DNA of 34,966 bases from Chitinophaga pinensis (GTDB lineage Bacteria > Bacteroidota > Bacteroidia > Flavobacteriales_D > Crocinitomicaceae): the NCBI GenBank assembly GCA_943327315.2, contig CALPWQ020000018.1, positions 1 to 34,966 on the forward strand, in the 5' to 3' direction. The position numbers and the translations under genes are program-made. This document shows positions 18,012 through 28,000 of the stretch, in pieces. The first letter of the stretch is position 1, and each line of letters opens with the position of its first letter. The notes beneath the pieces are model-generated. The model did not search any database. It saw nothing but the letters and a program-made list of their open reading frames with translations, and had not been told where the DNA came from.

Positions 18012-18743
18012 ATGAACCATGAATTAAATCCGCGCATTTCTGCCGATTGCGTAATCTTTGGATTTGACCTGAATAAGCTCAATGTATTGTTGATAGAACG
18101 AGAAACCGTTGTTGGCTTGGACACCTATAAGGCCCTGCCGGGGGATTTAATTTTTGAAGATGAACCGCTAGACACCGCGGCAAATCGTGTGCTAAATGAA
18201 CTCACTGGCTTGGAGGATATTTTCTTGGAGCAGGTGGGAGCCTTTGGTGATCCAGATCGTTTGAGCAAGCCTCAAGACCGTGCATGGTTGAAGGCGGTTC
18301 GTCAAGATCCAGATGCTCGCGTTGTAACAATAGGCTATTATTCATTGGTTGGCATGAACAATTATGTGCCCCAGCCTGCATCTTTTGCACGCGCAGCGAC
18401 ATGGATTCCGATTGAAGAAATTGGTGAGTTGGCCTTTGACCACCGCCAAATTTTGGATGGTGCATTGAAAAAATTGAAGGAAAAGTTAAATGTGCAACCC
18501 ATTGGATTCAATTTGCTTCCGGAGAAATTTACTCTGTCTCAGCTGCACAGACTGTATGAAGCAATTTTAGGTGTTGAACTGGATAAGCGGAATTTTCGCC
18601 GCAAAATGTTAAAAATGGATATCCTCGAGAGTTTAGAAGAACGTCAAGAAGGGGTCCCTCATAAACCGTCTCAATTCTATAAGTTTAACGAACAGAAATA
18701 CCACGATTTATTGAAAACAGGCTTCGATAATTTCGCGTTTTAA
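18012..18743 (+). CDS. NrtR-type transcriptional regulator (Nudix domain + winged helix)
   Basis: A 243-residue protein with a Nudix-like domain at about residues 10-150 (CVIFGFDLNKLNVLLIERE, ALPGDLIF, GAFGDPDR, ARVVTIGYYSLV) and a C-terminal winged helix at about 165-215 (LLPEKFTLSQLHRLYEAILG...NFRRKMLK). The Nudix box (44-67) is degenerate: the catalytic REUxEE is RVLNEL, lacking two metal-binding glutamates. It is therefore probably a ligand sensor, not a hydrolase. Known Bacteroidetes relatives regulate sugar catabolism, for example the Bacteroides arabinose regulator AraR. It diverges from the maltose operon and precedes the Entner-Doudoroff operon, so it is the natural candidate to bind the six palindromes. 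The start at 18012 was chosen because it follows the -7 box by 15 nt; the ATG at 18000 is also possible. Confidence 0.88.
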   Translation: MNHELNPRISADCVIFGFDLNKLNVLLIERETVVGLDTYKALPGDLIFEDEPLDTAANRVLNELTGLEDIFLEQVGAFGDPDRLSKPQDRAWLKAVRQDPDARVVTIGYYSLVGMNNYVPQPASFARAATWIPIEEIGELAFDHRQILDGALKKLKEKLNVQPIGFNLLPEKFTLSQLHRLYEAILGVELDKRNFRRKMLKMDILESLEERQEGVPHKPSQFYKFNEQKYHDLLKTGFDNFAF

Positions 18744-18763
18744 AGGCATTCTTTGAGACTTCA

Positions 18764-18815
18764 TTTGAATTTCATACATACTTAGTGTATTTTTGACATA
18801 AAGCATGTATTTTTG
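18764..18815 (+). promoter_or_regulatory. zwf operon promoter with operator containing the -7 box
   Basis: TTTG (18764-18767), a 20-nt spacer and TATTTTTG (18788-18795) form a good Bacteroidetes promoter. The -7 box is inside the operator TTAGTGTATTTTTGACAT (18782-18799). A second TATTTTTG lies at 18808-18815 but lacks a suitably spaced -33 box. The zwf ATG is at 18837. Confidence 0.7.
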
Positions 18816-18836
18816 TACCGCACTAACGCAATAACT

Positions 18837-20330
18837 ATGAAGCCATCTAATGGGAAAAAGCAAGTAAAACCGATAAAACCGTTCAATGTGATCGTTTTCG
18901 GAGGGGATGGAGATTTGGCTTTTCGAAAGATTTATCCAGCGCTTTTTCATCGGTATGCAGACAACCAATTGACGGTTGATTTCAGCATTTATCCAGTAAC
19001 ACGATCGACACGCAAACATGCGACATTTAAAGATGAGGTCAGAAAGTTCATCGCTGAATCTACAGACTATGCTGTGAAACCTGAGGTAATTGATGTTTTC
19101 ATTTCGCGCATTCATCTGAAATGTATTCCCGAACATGAGTTGGTGAATTATGAGGATTTGCAAAAGTCGCTCTCAAAAACACCAAATCATCAGAACCTTT
19201 ATTACTTATCTACGCCATCTGAAGCATTTGGTCCAATTTGCGCGTGCTTGAAGCATGCTGGATTGGTCAATTCAAGCAGTAAGGTGGTGTTGGAAAAACC
19301 CTTAGGCAATAGCCTTGCATCGTCACAAGAAATCAACTCAATGATTAGCAGTTGTTTTCATGAGAATCAGATTTACCGCATCGACCATTATTTGGGAAAA
19401 GAAACGGTACAAAATCTAATGGTACTTCGTTTTGCGAATCACTTGTTTGAAAATGCGTGGAGCGCTGATCATATCGACAATGTGCAAATTACCGTAGCTG
19501 AAAGTCTTGGTGTTGAACACCGCGGTGGATATTACGACAATAGTGGTGCCTTACTCGACATGGTGCAAAACCACTTGCTCCAATTGTTGTGTTTGATTGC
19601 GATGGAACCACCTTCACGCTTGGAAGCCAATATTGTGCGGAATGAAAAGCTGAAAGTTCTCAACTCCTTGCGTTTGTTCAATAAAAAGTCGGTAGTGACG
19701 GAGACGGTTCGTGGCCAGTATACGCGAGGAGTTGTTGATGGAAAACAATTGAATTCTTATTTAGAGGATATCGAAGAGTACGAATCAAACACGGAAACAT
19801 TTGTGGCCGTTCAAGCGCACATTGACAACTGGAGATGGAAAGGAACACCGTTTTATTTGAGAACGGGCAAACGAATGCCGAAACGCTACTCTGAGATCGT
19901 CATCAATTTCAAGTCGGTGAAGCACAATGTGTTTTCGGATGAAGAAATTCCTGGTAACCGATTGATTATGCGTCTTCAGCCCGAAGAGCGCATCGAATTG
20001 GTACAAATGACAAAATTGCCTGGTCCTGGTGGATACCGCTACAAGCCGATTTCATTGAAACTGGATTACATGGATTCATTCAATGAACGTTTCCCTGAGG
20101 CTTATGAGCGATTGATTGTCGATGTACTTCGTGGTGAACAAACCTTATTCATGCGCCAAGATGAATTGGAAGCAGCATGGATCTGGATTGAGTCTATTGT
20201 TGACGGATGGGCAGTATCAAAACAGAAAAATGTCTTATACGAAGCAGGAACGTGGGGTCCGGGTGAACAAATCATGAAGGAGGATCACATGTGGCCAACA
20301 TCTTACCGCTACCTCAATGAAAACCTATAA
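18837..20330 (+). CDS. zwf: Glucose-6-phosphate 1-dehydrogenase
   Basis: A 497-residue cytosolic enzyme that oxidises glucose-6-P to 6-phosphogluconolactone with reduction of NAD(P). The nucleotide-binding motif is FGGDGDLAFRK (21-31), in which GGDGDLA replaces the more common GASGDLA. EKPLG (153-157) and the substrate-binding signature RIDHYLGKE (181-189) are intact. The C-terminal half carries the usual FYLRTGKRMPKR and DGWAVSK-type segments. The start at 18837 was chosen because the in-frame ATG at 18813 lies within the promoter region. It is the first gene of zwf-pgl-edd-eda and overlaps pgl by 14 nt. Its promoter carries the regulon operator, so supply of 6-phosphogluconate should follow starch or maltose use. 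Confidence 0.95.
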   Translation: MKPSNGKKQVKPIKPFNVIVFGGDGDLAFRKIYPALFHRYADNQLTVDFSIYPVTRSTRKHATFKDEVRKFIAESTDYAVKPEVIDVFISRIHLKCIPEHELVNYEDLQKSLSKTPNHQNLYYLSTPSEAFGPICACLKHAGLVNSSSKVVLEKPLGNSLASSQEINSMISSCFHENQIYRIDHYLGKETVQNLMVLRFANHLFENAWSADHIDNVQITVAESLGVEHRGGYYDNSGALLDMVQNHLLQLLCLIAMEPPSRLEANIVRNEKLKVLNSLRLFNKKSVVTETVRGQYTRGVVDGKQLNSYLEDIEEYESNTETFVAVQAHIDNWRWKGTPFYLRTGKRMPKRYSEIVINFKSVKHNVFSDEEIPGNRLIMRLQPEERIELVQMTKLPGPGGYRYKPISLKLDYMDSFNERFPEAYERLIVDVLRGEQTLFMRQDELEAAWIWIESIVDGWAVSKQKNVLYEAGTWGPGEQIMKEDHMWPTSYRYLNENL

Positions 20331-20985
20331 TGACCTCACTTCCCTTGAGGAAGGAATCACGCAATCTATTGCTGACCTTATTCGATCAGCGATTGAAATG
20401 CATGGTTCAGCACATATTTTACTTTCGGGAGGAACAACGCCTTTGGTGGTCTATGCGCGCTTAGCGAAGGAGGATATCAAGTGGGACAAGGTGTGGATTG
20501 GCTTGGTCGATGAACGCTATGTGCCTTTAGATCATCCAAAAAACAACGAACGCGCCTTGAGAGAGGCATTTGGTGAGGCTGTCTGTGGTCAAGCACATTT
20601 TATCGGAATGGTGCATGATGATGAGGATGCCGAACACAATTTATCGGTGGTTTCTGTAGAATATCAACCTTTCATGGACCGCACTGATTTTATCTTGTTG
20701 GGCATGGGAAAGGATGGACATTTTGCATCGCTCTTTCCGAATGACGCCGCATCAGAAATTGATTTACGTGCTGAATCGGTCAAAATCCTTTGCACAACAG
20801 CACCAGATTTTCCTACGGAGCGAATCACATGCAGCAAAGGCATGCTGAAACAAGCCAAACAAGTGGCATTGATGATTACCGGAACAGAAAAAGAAACGAT
20901 TTTCAATAAAAATAAAGAAAGCGGTTTGCCTGTGGGATATCTGCAGCGCGAATTCGGTCAGTTAAACGTATTTTACGCTCCTTGA
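20317..20985 (+). CDS. pgl: 6-Phosphogluconolactonase (DevB/Pgl type)
   Basis: A 222-residue cytosolic hydrolase of the glucosamine-6-phosphate isomerase/6-phosphogluconolactonase family that opens 6-phosphogluconolactone to 6-phosphogluconate. Visible motifs are HILLSGGTTPLVVYARLA (residues about 29-46), GLVDERYVPLDHPKNNE (57-73 region) and LLGMGKDGHFASLFP (near 128-142), with the DER and GxGxDGHxAS signatures of Pgl. It begins inside the last codons of zwf (14-nt overlap) and ends 1 nt before edd, consistent with tightly coupled translation of consecutive pathway steps. Confidence 0.93.
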   Translation: MKTYNDLTSLEEGITQSIADLIRSAIEMHGSAHILLSGGTTPLVVYARLAKEDIKWDKVWIGLVDERYVPLDHPKNNERALREAFGEAVCGQAHFIGMVHDDEDAEHNLSVVSVEYQPFMDRTDFILLGMGKDGHFASLFPNDAASEIDLRAESVKILCTTAPDFPTERITCSKGMLKQAKQVALMITGTEKETIFNKNKESGLPVGYLQREFGQLNVFYAP

Positions 20986-20986
20986 T

Positions 20987-22783
20987 ATGAATAAAGTAAT
21001 TCTAGATGTCACCCAACGAATCGTTGAACGCAGCAAGGAAACGCGACAAGAGTACTTCGATGCCATGCACGAGCAGTTTCGTACGGTTCCCTCTCGATCG
21101 GGGCTTCAATGCGGAAACCTCGCACATGCCTACGCGGGATGTGGTCACGATGACAAGGCGAAATTGTCTGAGGATGTCGTGCCAAACATCGGTATTGTTA
21201 CAGCCTACAACGACATGTTGTCGGCACACAAACCCTACGAACAGTATCCAGACAAAATACGTGAATATGCACAAGCGCACAATGCCGTTGCACAGGTTGC
21301 AGGAGCAGTTCCAGCCATGTGCGATGGGGTGACGCAAGGTCAAGTGGGCATGGAGCTGTCGCTTTTCAGTCGAGATGTCATCGCGATGTCGAGTGTGATT
21401 GGACTTTCTCACCGCATGTTTGATGCTGTGCTCAACTTGGGAATTTGTGATAAAATAGTTCCTGGGTTGATGATGGGTTCCTTGCGATTTGGGTACCTCC
21501 CAACGGTGTTTGTTCCAGCGGGACCAATGCCAACAGGAATCAGCAACGATGAAAAGTCGCAGATTCGTCAGGCGTATGCCGAAGGAAAAATTGGACGTGC
21601 CGAATTGTTGAAAGGTGAATCAGATTCGTACCATTCACCGGGAACGTGTACCTTCTATGGAACGGCCAACAGCAACCAGATGCTTATGGAAATTATGGGC
21701 TTGCAATTGCCGGGTTCAAGTTTCGTGAATCCTGGAACACTTTTGCGCGATTTGTTGACAGAGGAGGCGGTTAAAGCGGCGTTGGCGCTCAGCAACAGGA
21801 AAGAATTTAGTGCGACGATGGCAGGAATGGTCACTGAAAAGACTATTGTCAATGCCATTATTGGCTTACTCGCCACAGGCGGATCTACAAACCATACCAT
21901 TCATATCATTGCGATTGCTCGCGCTGCAGGTATCATCATCAATTGGGATGACTTCTCGGATTTGTCTGCCGTGATTCCATTGTTGGCGCGTGTATATCCA
22001 AATGGTGCTGCAGATGTCAATCATTTCCATGCCGCAGGTGGTGTTGGATTTGTGATGCGCTCATTGCTTGAGCATGGCTTGTTGCACGATGATGTCAATA
22101 CCATTCTTGGTCATGGCTTGTTGAATTTTACCAAAGAACCGAGCATTGAGAACGGAAAGTTGGTATGGCGCGAAGGCGCGAAGGAATCATTGAATGCATC
22201 CATTGTTCGGCCTGTATCTGACCCATTCAAACCGGAAGGTGGAATCAAGGTCCTGAAAGGGAACATTGGTCGCTCGGTGATTAAAACCTCTGCCGTAGAT
22301 AACGAACATTTAATCGTTGAAGCACCGGCTGTCGTGTTCGATGAACAAGAAGATTTCATCGCGGCATTCAAACGAGGAGAATTGAACAAAGACCTCATTG
22401 CAGTGCTTGCTTTTCAAGGACCAAAACAAAATGGAATGCCAGAATTGCACCAGTTGACACCTTCATTGACCATTTTACAGAAACGTGGATACAAAGTCGC
22501 GTTGTTGACGGATGGGCGCATGTCGGGCGCTTCGGGTAAAGTGCCTGCTGCGATCCACATGGTGCCAGAGGCAAGTGACGGAGGCTTTATAGGGAAAATT
22601 CAAACAGGAGACTTGCTGCGTTTGGATGCTGTATCGGGAACTTTGGAGTGCTTGACAGAAGGTGTTGAAGTGCGTGCTGTTCGGACGAAGAAAGCGGCAA
22701 CGCATGGTCTAGGTCGTGAGTTGTTTGCGCAAGCACGACGCACGGTCAGTGACAGTGAACAAGGGGCAAGTTTTATTATTTAA
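20987..22783 (+). CDS. edd: 6-Phosphogluconate dehydratase
   Basis: A 598-residue cytosolic [4Fe-4S] enzyme of the IlvD/Edd family that dehydrates 6-phosphogluconate to 2-keto-3-deoxy-6-phosphogluconate (KDPG). Signatures are YNDMLSAHKPYEQYP (74-88), PAMCDGVTQGQVGMELS (109-125) with a cluster Cys, a second cluster Cys in SPGTCTFYGTANSNQM, LLATGGSTNHTIH, and the late LTDGRMSGASGKVPAA. YNDMLSAH, the length near 600 and the neighbours distinguish it from dihydroxyacid dehydratase. This is the committed Entner-Doudoroff step. The cluster makes the enzyme oxygen-sensitive in other bacteria. Confidence 0.95.
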   Translation: MNKVILDVTQRIVERSKETRQEYFDAMHEQFRTVPSRSGLQCGNLAHAYAGCGHDDKAKLSEDVVPNIGIVTAYNDMLSAHKPYEQYPDKIREYAQAHNAVAQVAGAVPAMCDGVTQGQVGMELSLFSRDVIAMSSVIGLSHRMFDAVLNLGICDKIVPGLMMGSLRFGYLPTVFVPAGPMPTGISNDEKSQIRQAYAEGKIGRAELLKGESDSYHSPGTCTFYGTANSNQMLMEIMGLQLPGSSFVNPGTLLRDLLTEEAVKAALALSNRKEFSATMAGMVTEKTIVNAIIGLLATGGSTNHTIHIIAIARAAGIIINWDDFSDLSAVIPLLARVYPNGAADVNHFHAAGGVGFVMRSLLEHGLLHDDVNTILGHGLLNFTKEPSIENGKLVWREGAKESLNASIVRPVSDPFKPEGGIKVLKGNIGRSVIKTSAVDNEHLIVEAPAVVFDEQEDFIAAFKRGELNKDLIAVLAFQGPKQNGMPELHQLTPSLTILQKRGYKVALLTDGRMSGASGKVPAAIHMVPEASDGGFIGKIQTGDLLRLDAVSGTLECLTEGVEVRAVRTKKAATHGLGRELFAQARRTVSDSEQGASFII

Positions 22784-22792
22784 TTAGAAGGT

Positions 22793-23350
22793 ATGCAACA
22801 CGGAATAGACCAGGTATTGGCAAAACATAACATGATTCCCGTAGTCACGGTGAACTCAATGGAGGAAACGGATGTTGTCATGAACCGCTTATTGGAGCAA
22901 AATATACACGTCGCGGAGATTACACTTCGAACGGAATATGCCCTTACCGCGATTGCACATGTAAAGAAAAATTATCCTACGATCGATGTCGGAGTGGGAA
23001 CGGTAATATCCATTGGTCAAGTGGCGCCATTGGTTGATCTTGGAGTGGACTTCATTGTATCACCGGGCGCCACGATGGATTTGATGAACCACTTGAAGAA
23101 TGGAACGATTCCATTTATTCCTGGAGCAGTTACGCCATCAGAAATTATGGCGGGATTAGAAATGGGCTTGACGACATTTAAGTTTTTTCCGGCAAATTTA
23201 TTCGGTGGTATAGAAGCATTAAAGGCCTATGGTCAAGTTTTTCCTGCGGTCAAATTTTGTCCAACAGGAGGCATTAACGGCACAACACATTCAGATTACC
23301 TCGCGCTTTCCAATGTGATTAGCGTTGGAGGTTCATGGATGCTGAAATAA
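22793..23350 (+). CDS. eda: KDPG aldolase, short C-terminus
   Basis: A 185-residue class I aldolase that cleaves KDPG to pyruvate and glyceraldehyde-3-P. The active-site parts are intact: AEITLRTEYAL with E42 and R46, VGVGTV (67-71 region), FIVSPGA (88-93), TFKFFPAN with Schiff-base K130 and CPTGGIN. The protein ends at VGGSWMLK, where typical Eda proteins of about 205-215 residues continue with a further helix. The bases after the stop do not look coding in any frame, so this is a natural short form and not an obvious frameshift. It is the last gene of the operon, 9 nt after edd, followed by a strong terminator. Confidence 0.92.
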   Translation: MQHGIDQVLAKHNMIPVVTVNSMEETDVVMNRLLEQNIHVAEITLRTEYALTAIAHVKKNYPTIDVGVGTVISIGQVAPLVDLGVDFIVSPGATMDLMNHLKNGTIPFIPGAVTPSEIMAGLEMGLTTFKFFPANLFGGIEALKAYGQVFPAVKFCPTGGINGTTHSDYLALSNVISVGGSWMLK

Positions 23351-23365
23351 AAATATATGGTATGT

Positions 23366-23402
23366 AAAAAGGGGGACGATTTCTACAGCGTCCCCCTTTT
23401 TT
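23366..23402. terminator. Bidirectional terminator between eda and susD
   Basis: AAAAAGGGGGACG (23366-23378) and CGTCCCCCTTTTT (23389-23401) form a 13-bp stem with a 10-nt loop. A runs on one side and T runs on the other let it end transcription of both convergent operons. Confidence 0.9.
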
Positions 23403-23423
23403 ATGATTGGTTTAACCTAACTC

Positions 23424-25007
23424 TTAGTAACCTGGATTCTGAATGAGATTCGTGTTCAACACGAGGTCTGCCGTTGGAATAGGGTACAAGTTCAAGTGGT
23501 CAGACACACTGATACCAGCGACATCCCCACCTTTAAATGGCCATACATACGTTCCACCCGTAAACAATCCGAAGCGAATCAAATCGGTACGGCGCGTGCA
23601 TTCCCAATGCAATTCACGTGCACGCTCATCAATGATGTCATTTAAAGTCAGTGCTGAGAAGTTGGATGTTGCATTGCCATAAGCACGTTCACGCAGATAA
23701 TTCACATAAGTCAATGCTGTTCCTGCACTAGCACTTCCGCGAACAGCACATTCTGCATACATCAAGTACACATCTGCCAAACGGAACATTGGGAAGTCGA
23801 TATCAACAAATGCGGATGTTGCACTGTTTGAAGCAAGAGCCCCTGTAGAGGTGATGTTCTGATATTTCGGTAGCGCATACCCTTGTGTAAATGTCGACAA
23901 GCTGGTAATGTCTTTCGTTTGACCTGTGGTGTAGAACTGATAACGAGAATCAAGCGTTGTGTCGGCAAATTTGTTCACGAAAGGTGCTGTAGCTCGAAGC
24001 CCTCCCCATTTTCCATTTACACCGTAATTTGCAGCTACCATTGACCCACCCAAAGATGCACATACCATGAATGTTGTTCCTCCATAGGTTTGGGCATTAA
24101 TTCCGTCATAAATCACTGGGAAGATAATCTCTGGAGATGTGTTGTTGTCCGCACGGAAAAGATCTGTGTATTTATCGTCTAAAGCGAAACCACCTGTATT
24201 GATGATTTTAGAACAATAGGTAGCACAATCAGTATAACGTTCTGTTCCTGTGTATACTTTTGAATTCAAATACATGCGTGCCAGTAGGAACTGAGCAGCA
24301 GAGCGGCTTGCATGTCCATATTCTGCTGGTGAAGCAAATGGAAGCTCGTTCTCAATCGCAATAAGTTCTGTTTCGATATAGTTGAACAAATCTGCACGCA
24401 AGATGCGATCTGGCAAGAATGCACCCACCTTATCTGCTTCCGTTACGAATGGAACATTTCCGAACAAGTCCATCGCATGGTAGTAGCTCAAGGCACGCAA
24501 GAAACGGGCCTCATTGCGGTAAACACGGATGCGTGCTTTGTCCACTTCTGAGAAGCCGCGTTCCGACATTTTGTCATCACTCGATTCGCGGATGAACTCA
24601 TTACATATGGTGATTTGGTAATACACGCGGTAGTACATTCCTTTGATGAATGAGGTCTCAGGTGACCATGTCATCTTGTTCAATTCAGGAATTCCTGGGT
24701 CATTCCATCCACAAACAGCTTCGTCTGTTGGCAACTCTTGCAAGTTAAACAATACGCGCACATAGGCTGAGAATCCTTCGTCAATGCCTGCGATATCGCC
24801 ATTTCCAGCTGGACCTTTCAAACCTGTCATAGAAAGACCGGAGTACAATTTCGCCAACACATTGATGTAGTTGCTTGGATCACCATAAATGACTTCAGCG
24901 TTCAACCCGTATTTTGGCGTTTGATTCAGTTGTTTTTTACACCCAGTGGTGAAAAGAATACTTATTCCAACGAAGAGGATAAGTGCATATTTAAATGTAT
25001 TCTTCAT
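23424..25007 (-). CDS. SusD/RagB-family glycan-binding outer-membrane lipoprotein
   Basis: A 527-residue surface lipoprotein with a type II signal peptide (MKNTFKYALILFVGISILFTTGC; acylated Cys23). SusD-like parts are the early YINVLAKLYSGLSM helix, FIRESSDDK, RNEARFLRALSYYHAMDLFGNVPFV (the RagB/SusD hallmark near residues 166-190), RAAQFLLARMYLN-type TPR helices, and the C-terminal FPMFRLADVYLMYAECAVRG plus RARELHWECTRRTDLIRFG. It caps the SusC pore and binds the glycan for import. It lies 11 nt downstream of susC. The surrounding amylases indicate starch, glycogen or maltodextrins as ligand. Confidence 0.95.
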   Translation of the reverse strand: MKNTFKYALILFVGISILFTTGCKKQLNQTPKYGLNAEVIYGDPSNYINVLAKLYSGLSMTGLKGPAGNGDIAGIDEGFSAYVRVLFNLQELPTDEAVCGWNDPGIPELNKMTWSPETSFIKGMYYRVYYQITICNEFIRESSDDKMSERGFSEVDKARIRVYRNEARFLRALSYYHAMDLFGNVPFVTEADKVGAFLPDRILRADLFNYIETELIAIENELPFASPAEYGHASRSAAQFLLARMYLNSKVYTGTERYTDCATYCSKIINTGGFALDDKYTDLFRADNNTSPEIIFPVIYDGINAQTYGGTTFMVCASLGGSMVAANYGVNGKWGGLRATAPFVNKFADTTLDSRYQFYTTGQTKDITSLSTFTQGYALPKYQNITSTGALASNSATSAFVDIDFPMFRLADVYLMYAECAVRGSASAGTALTYVNYLRERAYGNATSNFSALTLNDIIDERARELHWECTRRTDLIRFGLFTGGTYVWPFKGGDVAGISVSDHLNLYPIPTADLVLNTNLIQNPGY

Positions 25008-25018
25008 GGTTTCGTAGA

Positions 25019-28000
25019 TTAAAAGTCAAACGTCAAATTGAGTGAGTACATGCGTGGACGTGGATAAATGTTGTTATCGATTCCACCATTTACTTCAGGA
25101 TCTTGTCCACTATATTTTGTAATCACAAGCACATTGGAAACGACAAGCGAAGCATTCAAACCAACTTTTTTCCCTGTCCATTCCATCTTACCGAAGTTAT
25201 ACCCAAGATTTATATAATCCAAACGAAGGAAGTTCGCTTTTTCCAAATAATGGTCGCTCAACAACTGACGCTCTGTAGTTTTTTGGAATTGTTCGTTGTA
25301 GTACAACTGTGAAATATTACTCAGGTATTGTTGTGTTCCATTCACGGATTGAAATGTTGCGTTGTTGGAGTGAATGTTGTTGTAGATGTATCCACCCAAC
25401 TCGCTGCGCATGGAAAGTCCTACATACCATTTTTTGTAGCTAAAGTTTAAAGTCATTCCGAGGAATACGTTTGGTGCAGCTTTGTGTGAAATGTAACGGT
25501 CGTCGATATTGATTACTCCATCGCCATTGCGGTCTACAAATGCATCCAAATCCGTGTATTTTGTACCCGTTGGATTGGCAGGATCAATCGGTGATCCCGA
25601 CTCAATTGGACTTCCATTGGCGTCGTACTTTTGCTCGTACACGAAGTAAGAGAAGGTTGGATTGCCCAATTGGTGAACTTGCACAGTGTTTCCAATTCCT
25701 CCAGAAATCCCGCCCACCAAAATTCCTGGGCTATTAGGATCATTTACCTGAGATAGTTTCAACACGGTATTCTTGTTGTAGGTACCATTTACCATGATGT
25801 CGAAACGCATGTCCTTTTTTGCAATTACACCGATATTCGTGCTCACTTCAATTCCTTTATTGTTCATACTTCCCACATTCGTTAAAATCTGATTGGTGAA
25901 GTTTGACCCTGCAGGAACAGGAACAGTTGCCAAAAGGTCTGTTGTTGTTTTCGTGTACAAATCAATCGAACCACTGATGCGGTCTTTTAAGAAGCCAAAG
26001 TCAAGTCCGACATTATAACTTGCCGTTTGCTCCCATTTCAAATTTGCATCAAATCCTCCTGGACGGAATACCGTGTAGTATTGTCCACCAAAAGCATATT
26101 GTGCACTAGTCGCTCCTTGATAGTAGTTTGAAATGTAGGCGTAATCACCGATCCCATCTTGCTGCCCCGTAACCCCATAACCCCCGCGAATTTTCAAAAG
26201 GTTTAATCCTTTGATGCTTTTCATAAATTCTTCGTTGGTTATAATCCACGCTGCAGAAACAGATGGGAAAAGACCCCAACGGGTATCGGGACTGAAACGA
26301 GAAGACCCATCGCGACGAAGTACAGCATTGAACACATACTTATTGTTGAAGGTGTAAATCAAACGACCGTAAAAAGAAAGCAATGCATTCTTCGTATAGA
26401 ATGGATTTGCTTCAGCAACTTGAATCACTGAATCAGGCTTCCCTAAACTGTACGTTGCGTTATTTGGACTTGAAGTGTACCAATCTTGGTATGAATACCC
26501 AAGTGTGACATCCACCAAGTGTTTTGATTTTTTTTCTCCGTTGTTGAAATTCGCGTAAGCTTCTAACAACTTGTTTCCTTTCGTTTGGCGGTATTGGCTA
26601 TAACTTCCTAAAGAAAAATAACCAGATGCAGAGTTGACAGGAACTGTTACACTACCTGATCCTTCGGATTGGTCAGTACCAGCATTCACAACAACTTTAA
26701 CCATTGGGAAGAAATGAAGCTTGTAAGACAGTTTCACATTCCCAATCAAACGATTTACCTTGCTCACATCTTCTCGAGAGTAGAGTAATCCAACTGGATT
26801 TTTTGGTGCCAAAGTCACAGGTTTACTGCCGTCCATCCACTCGTAATAGTTGTTGATTCCAGCAGTGTCATTCACAGGTTTTGTTGGATCGAAATACGCT
26901 GCACCCAATGCACCTCTGTTGGCAAAGAAATTTTGTGTATGTACAATTCGGGTGTTCAATTCCACTTGTAAATGCTTGTCGAAGAAGGATGGTGTCATGC
27001 TCAATGAAGCAGATGTTCTGTTGAAGAGGTCACGACGAAGCAATCCATTTTCGTTGCGATTTCCCATGGATAAGCGGTATGGTAAATTCTTTATTCCTCC
27101 GGTTACTGAAGCGTTGTTGTCGGTGACAAAAGCATTGTGGAAGACTTGACGTTGCCAGTCTGTACTGGCTGTACCCAACAAAGCTGCTTGTGTTGCTGTT
27201 CCGTTTGTTGTAATCAAATTGCGGTATTCATCAGCACTTAATACATTGGCATATTTTGCTACCGTAGAAAGCGATTGCTTCGTATCGACAACCACAGTGA
27301 CTTTATCATTAAGTCCTGTTCCTTTTTTCGTTGTAATGAGAATCACACCATTGGCTCCTCTCGAACCGTAAATGGCTGTTGCGGAGGCATCTTTCAGGAT
27401 AACAAAAGATGCGATATCATTTGGATTAATTAGTGACAAGGGGCTAGACGCACCGGAGATTCCTCCGTTGTCCAAGGGAACACCATCCACAACAATCAAT
27501 GGATCGTTGCTCGCATTGATGGATGTTCCACCGCGCAAACGAATGGTACTACCTGAACCTGGTGCCCCATCGTTCGAGTTTACTTTAACCCCTGCGGCTT
27601 TCCCCATGATGAGCTGTTCTGGTGTTGATACCGATCCTTGAACGAAATTCTTGTCGGTCAAAACCGATGCAGAACCTGTCATGTCGGTGGTGCGAGTTGT
27701 ACCGTAGCCAATCACGACCATTTCATCAATTTCTTGCACAGCAGAAACAAGAACGGCATCAGAAATCAATGTTTGATTCGCACTTAAGGTAATTGACCGT
27801 GTCACCGTAGTGAATCCTGACGATCGGAAAATCAATTTGTAATCACCTGCAGGGACATTCGTAATGAAATAATACCCTTTGTCGTTTGTCAAAGCCCCTC
27901 TAGATTGTCCTTCGAGAATGACTGATGCATTGTACATGGGTTGATTCAAAGAGTCTGTTACGGTACCTTTGATCGTAGCTCCTTGAGCAAGCGCTTCAGT

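Noticed and set aside
17921-18124. Upstream extension of the kinase reading frame
   Set aside because: It runs through the shared promoter region and into the regulator gene. The conserved kinase N-terminus begins at 17920.
20987-22783. Assignment as dihydroxyacid dehydratase (ilvD) instead of edd
   Set aside because: The YNDMLSAH and MCDGVTQGQVGMELS motifs, the length and the position between pgl and eda indicate 6-phosphogluconate dehydratase.
26501-26512. AAGTGTGACATC inside susC, similar to an operator half-site
   Set aside because: It lies within coding sequence, lacks the N3-spaced second half and has no promoter nearby; it is most likely chance.
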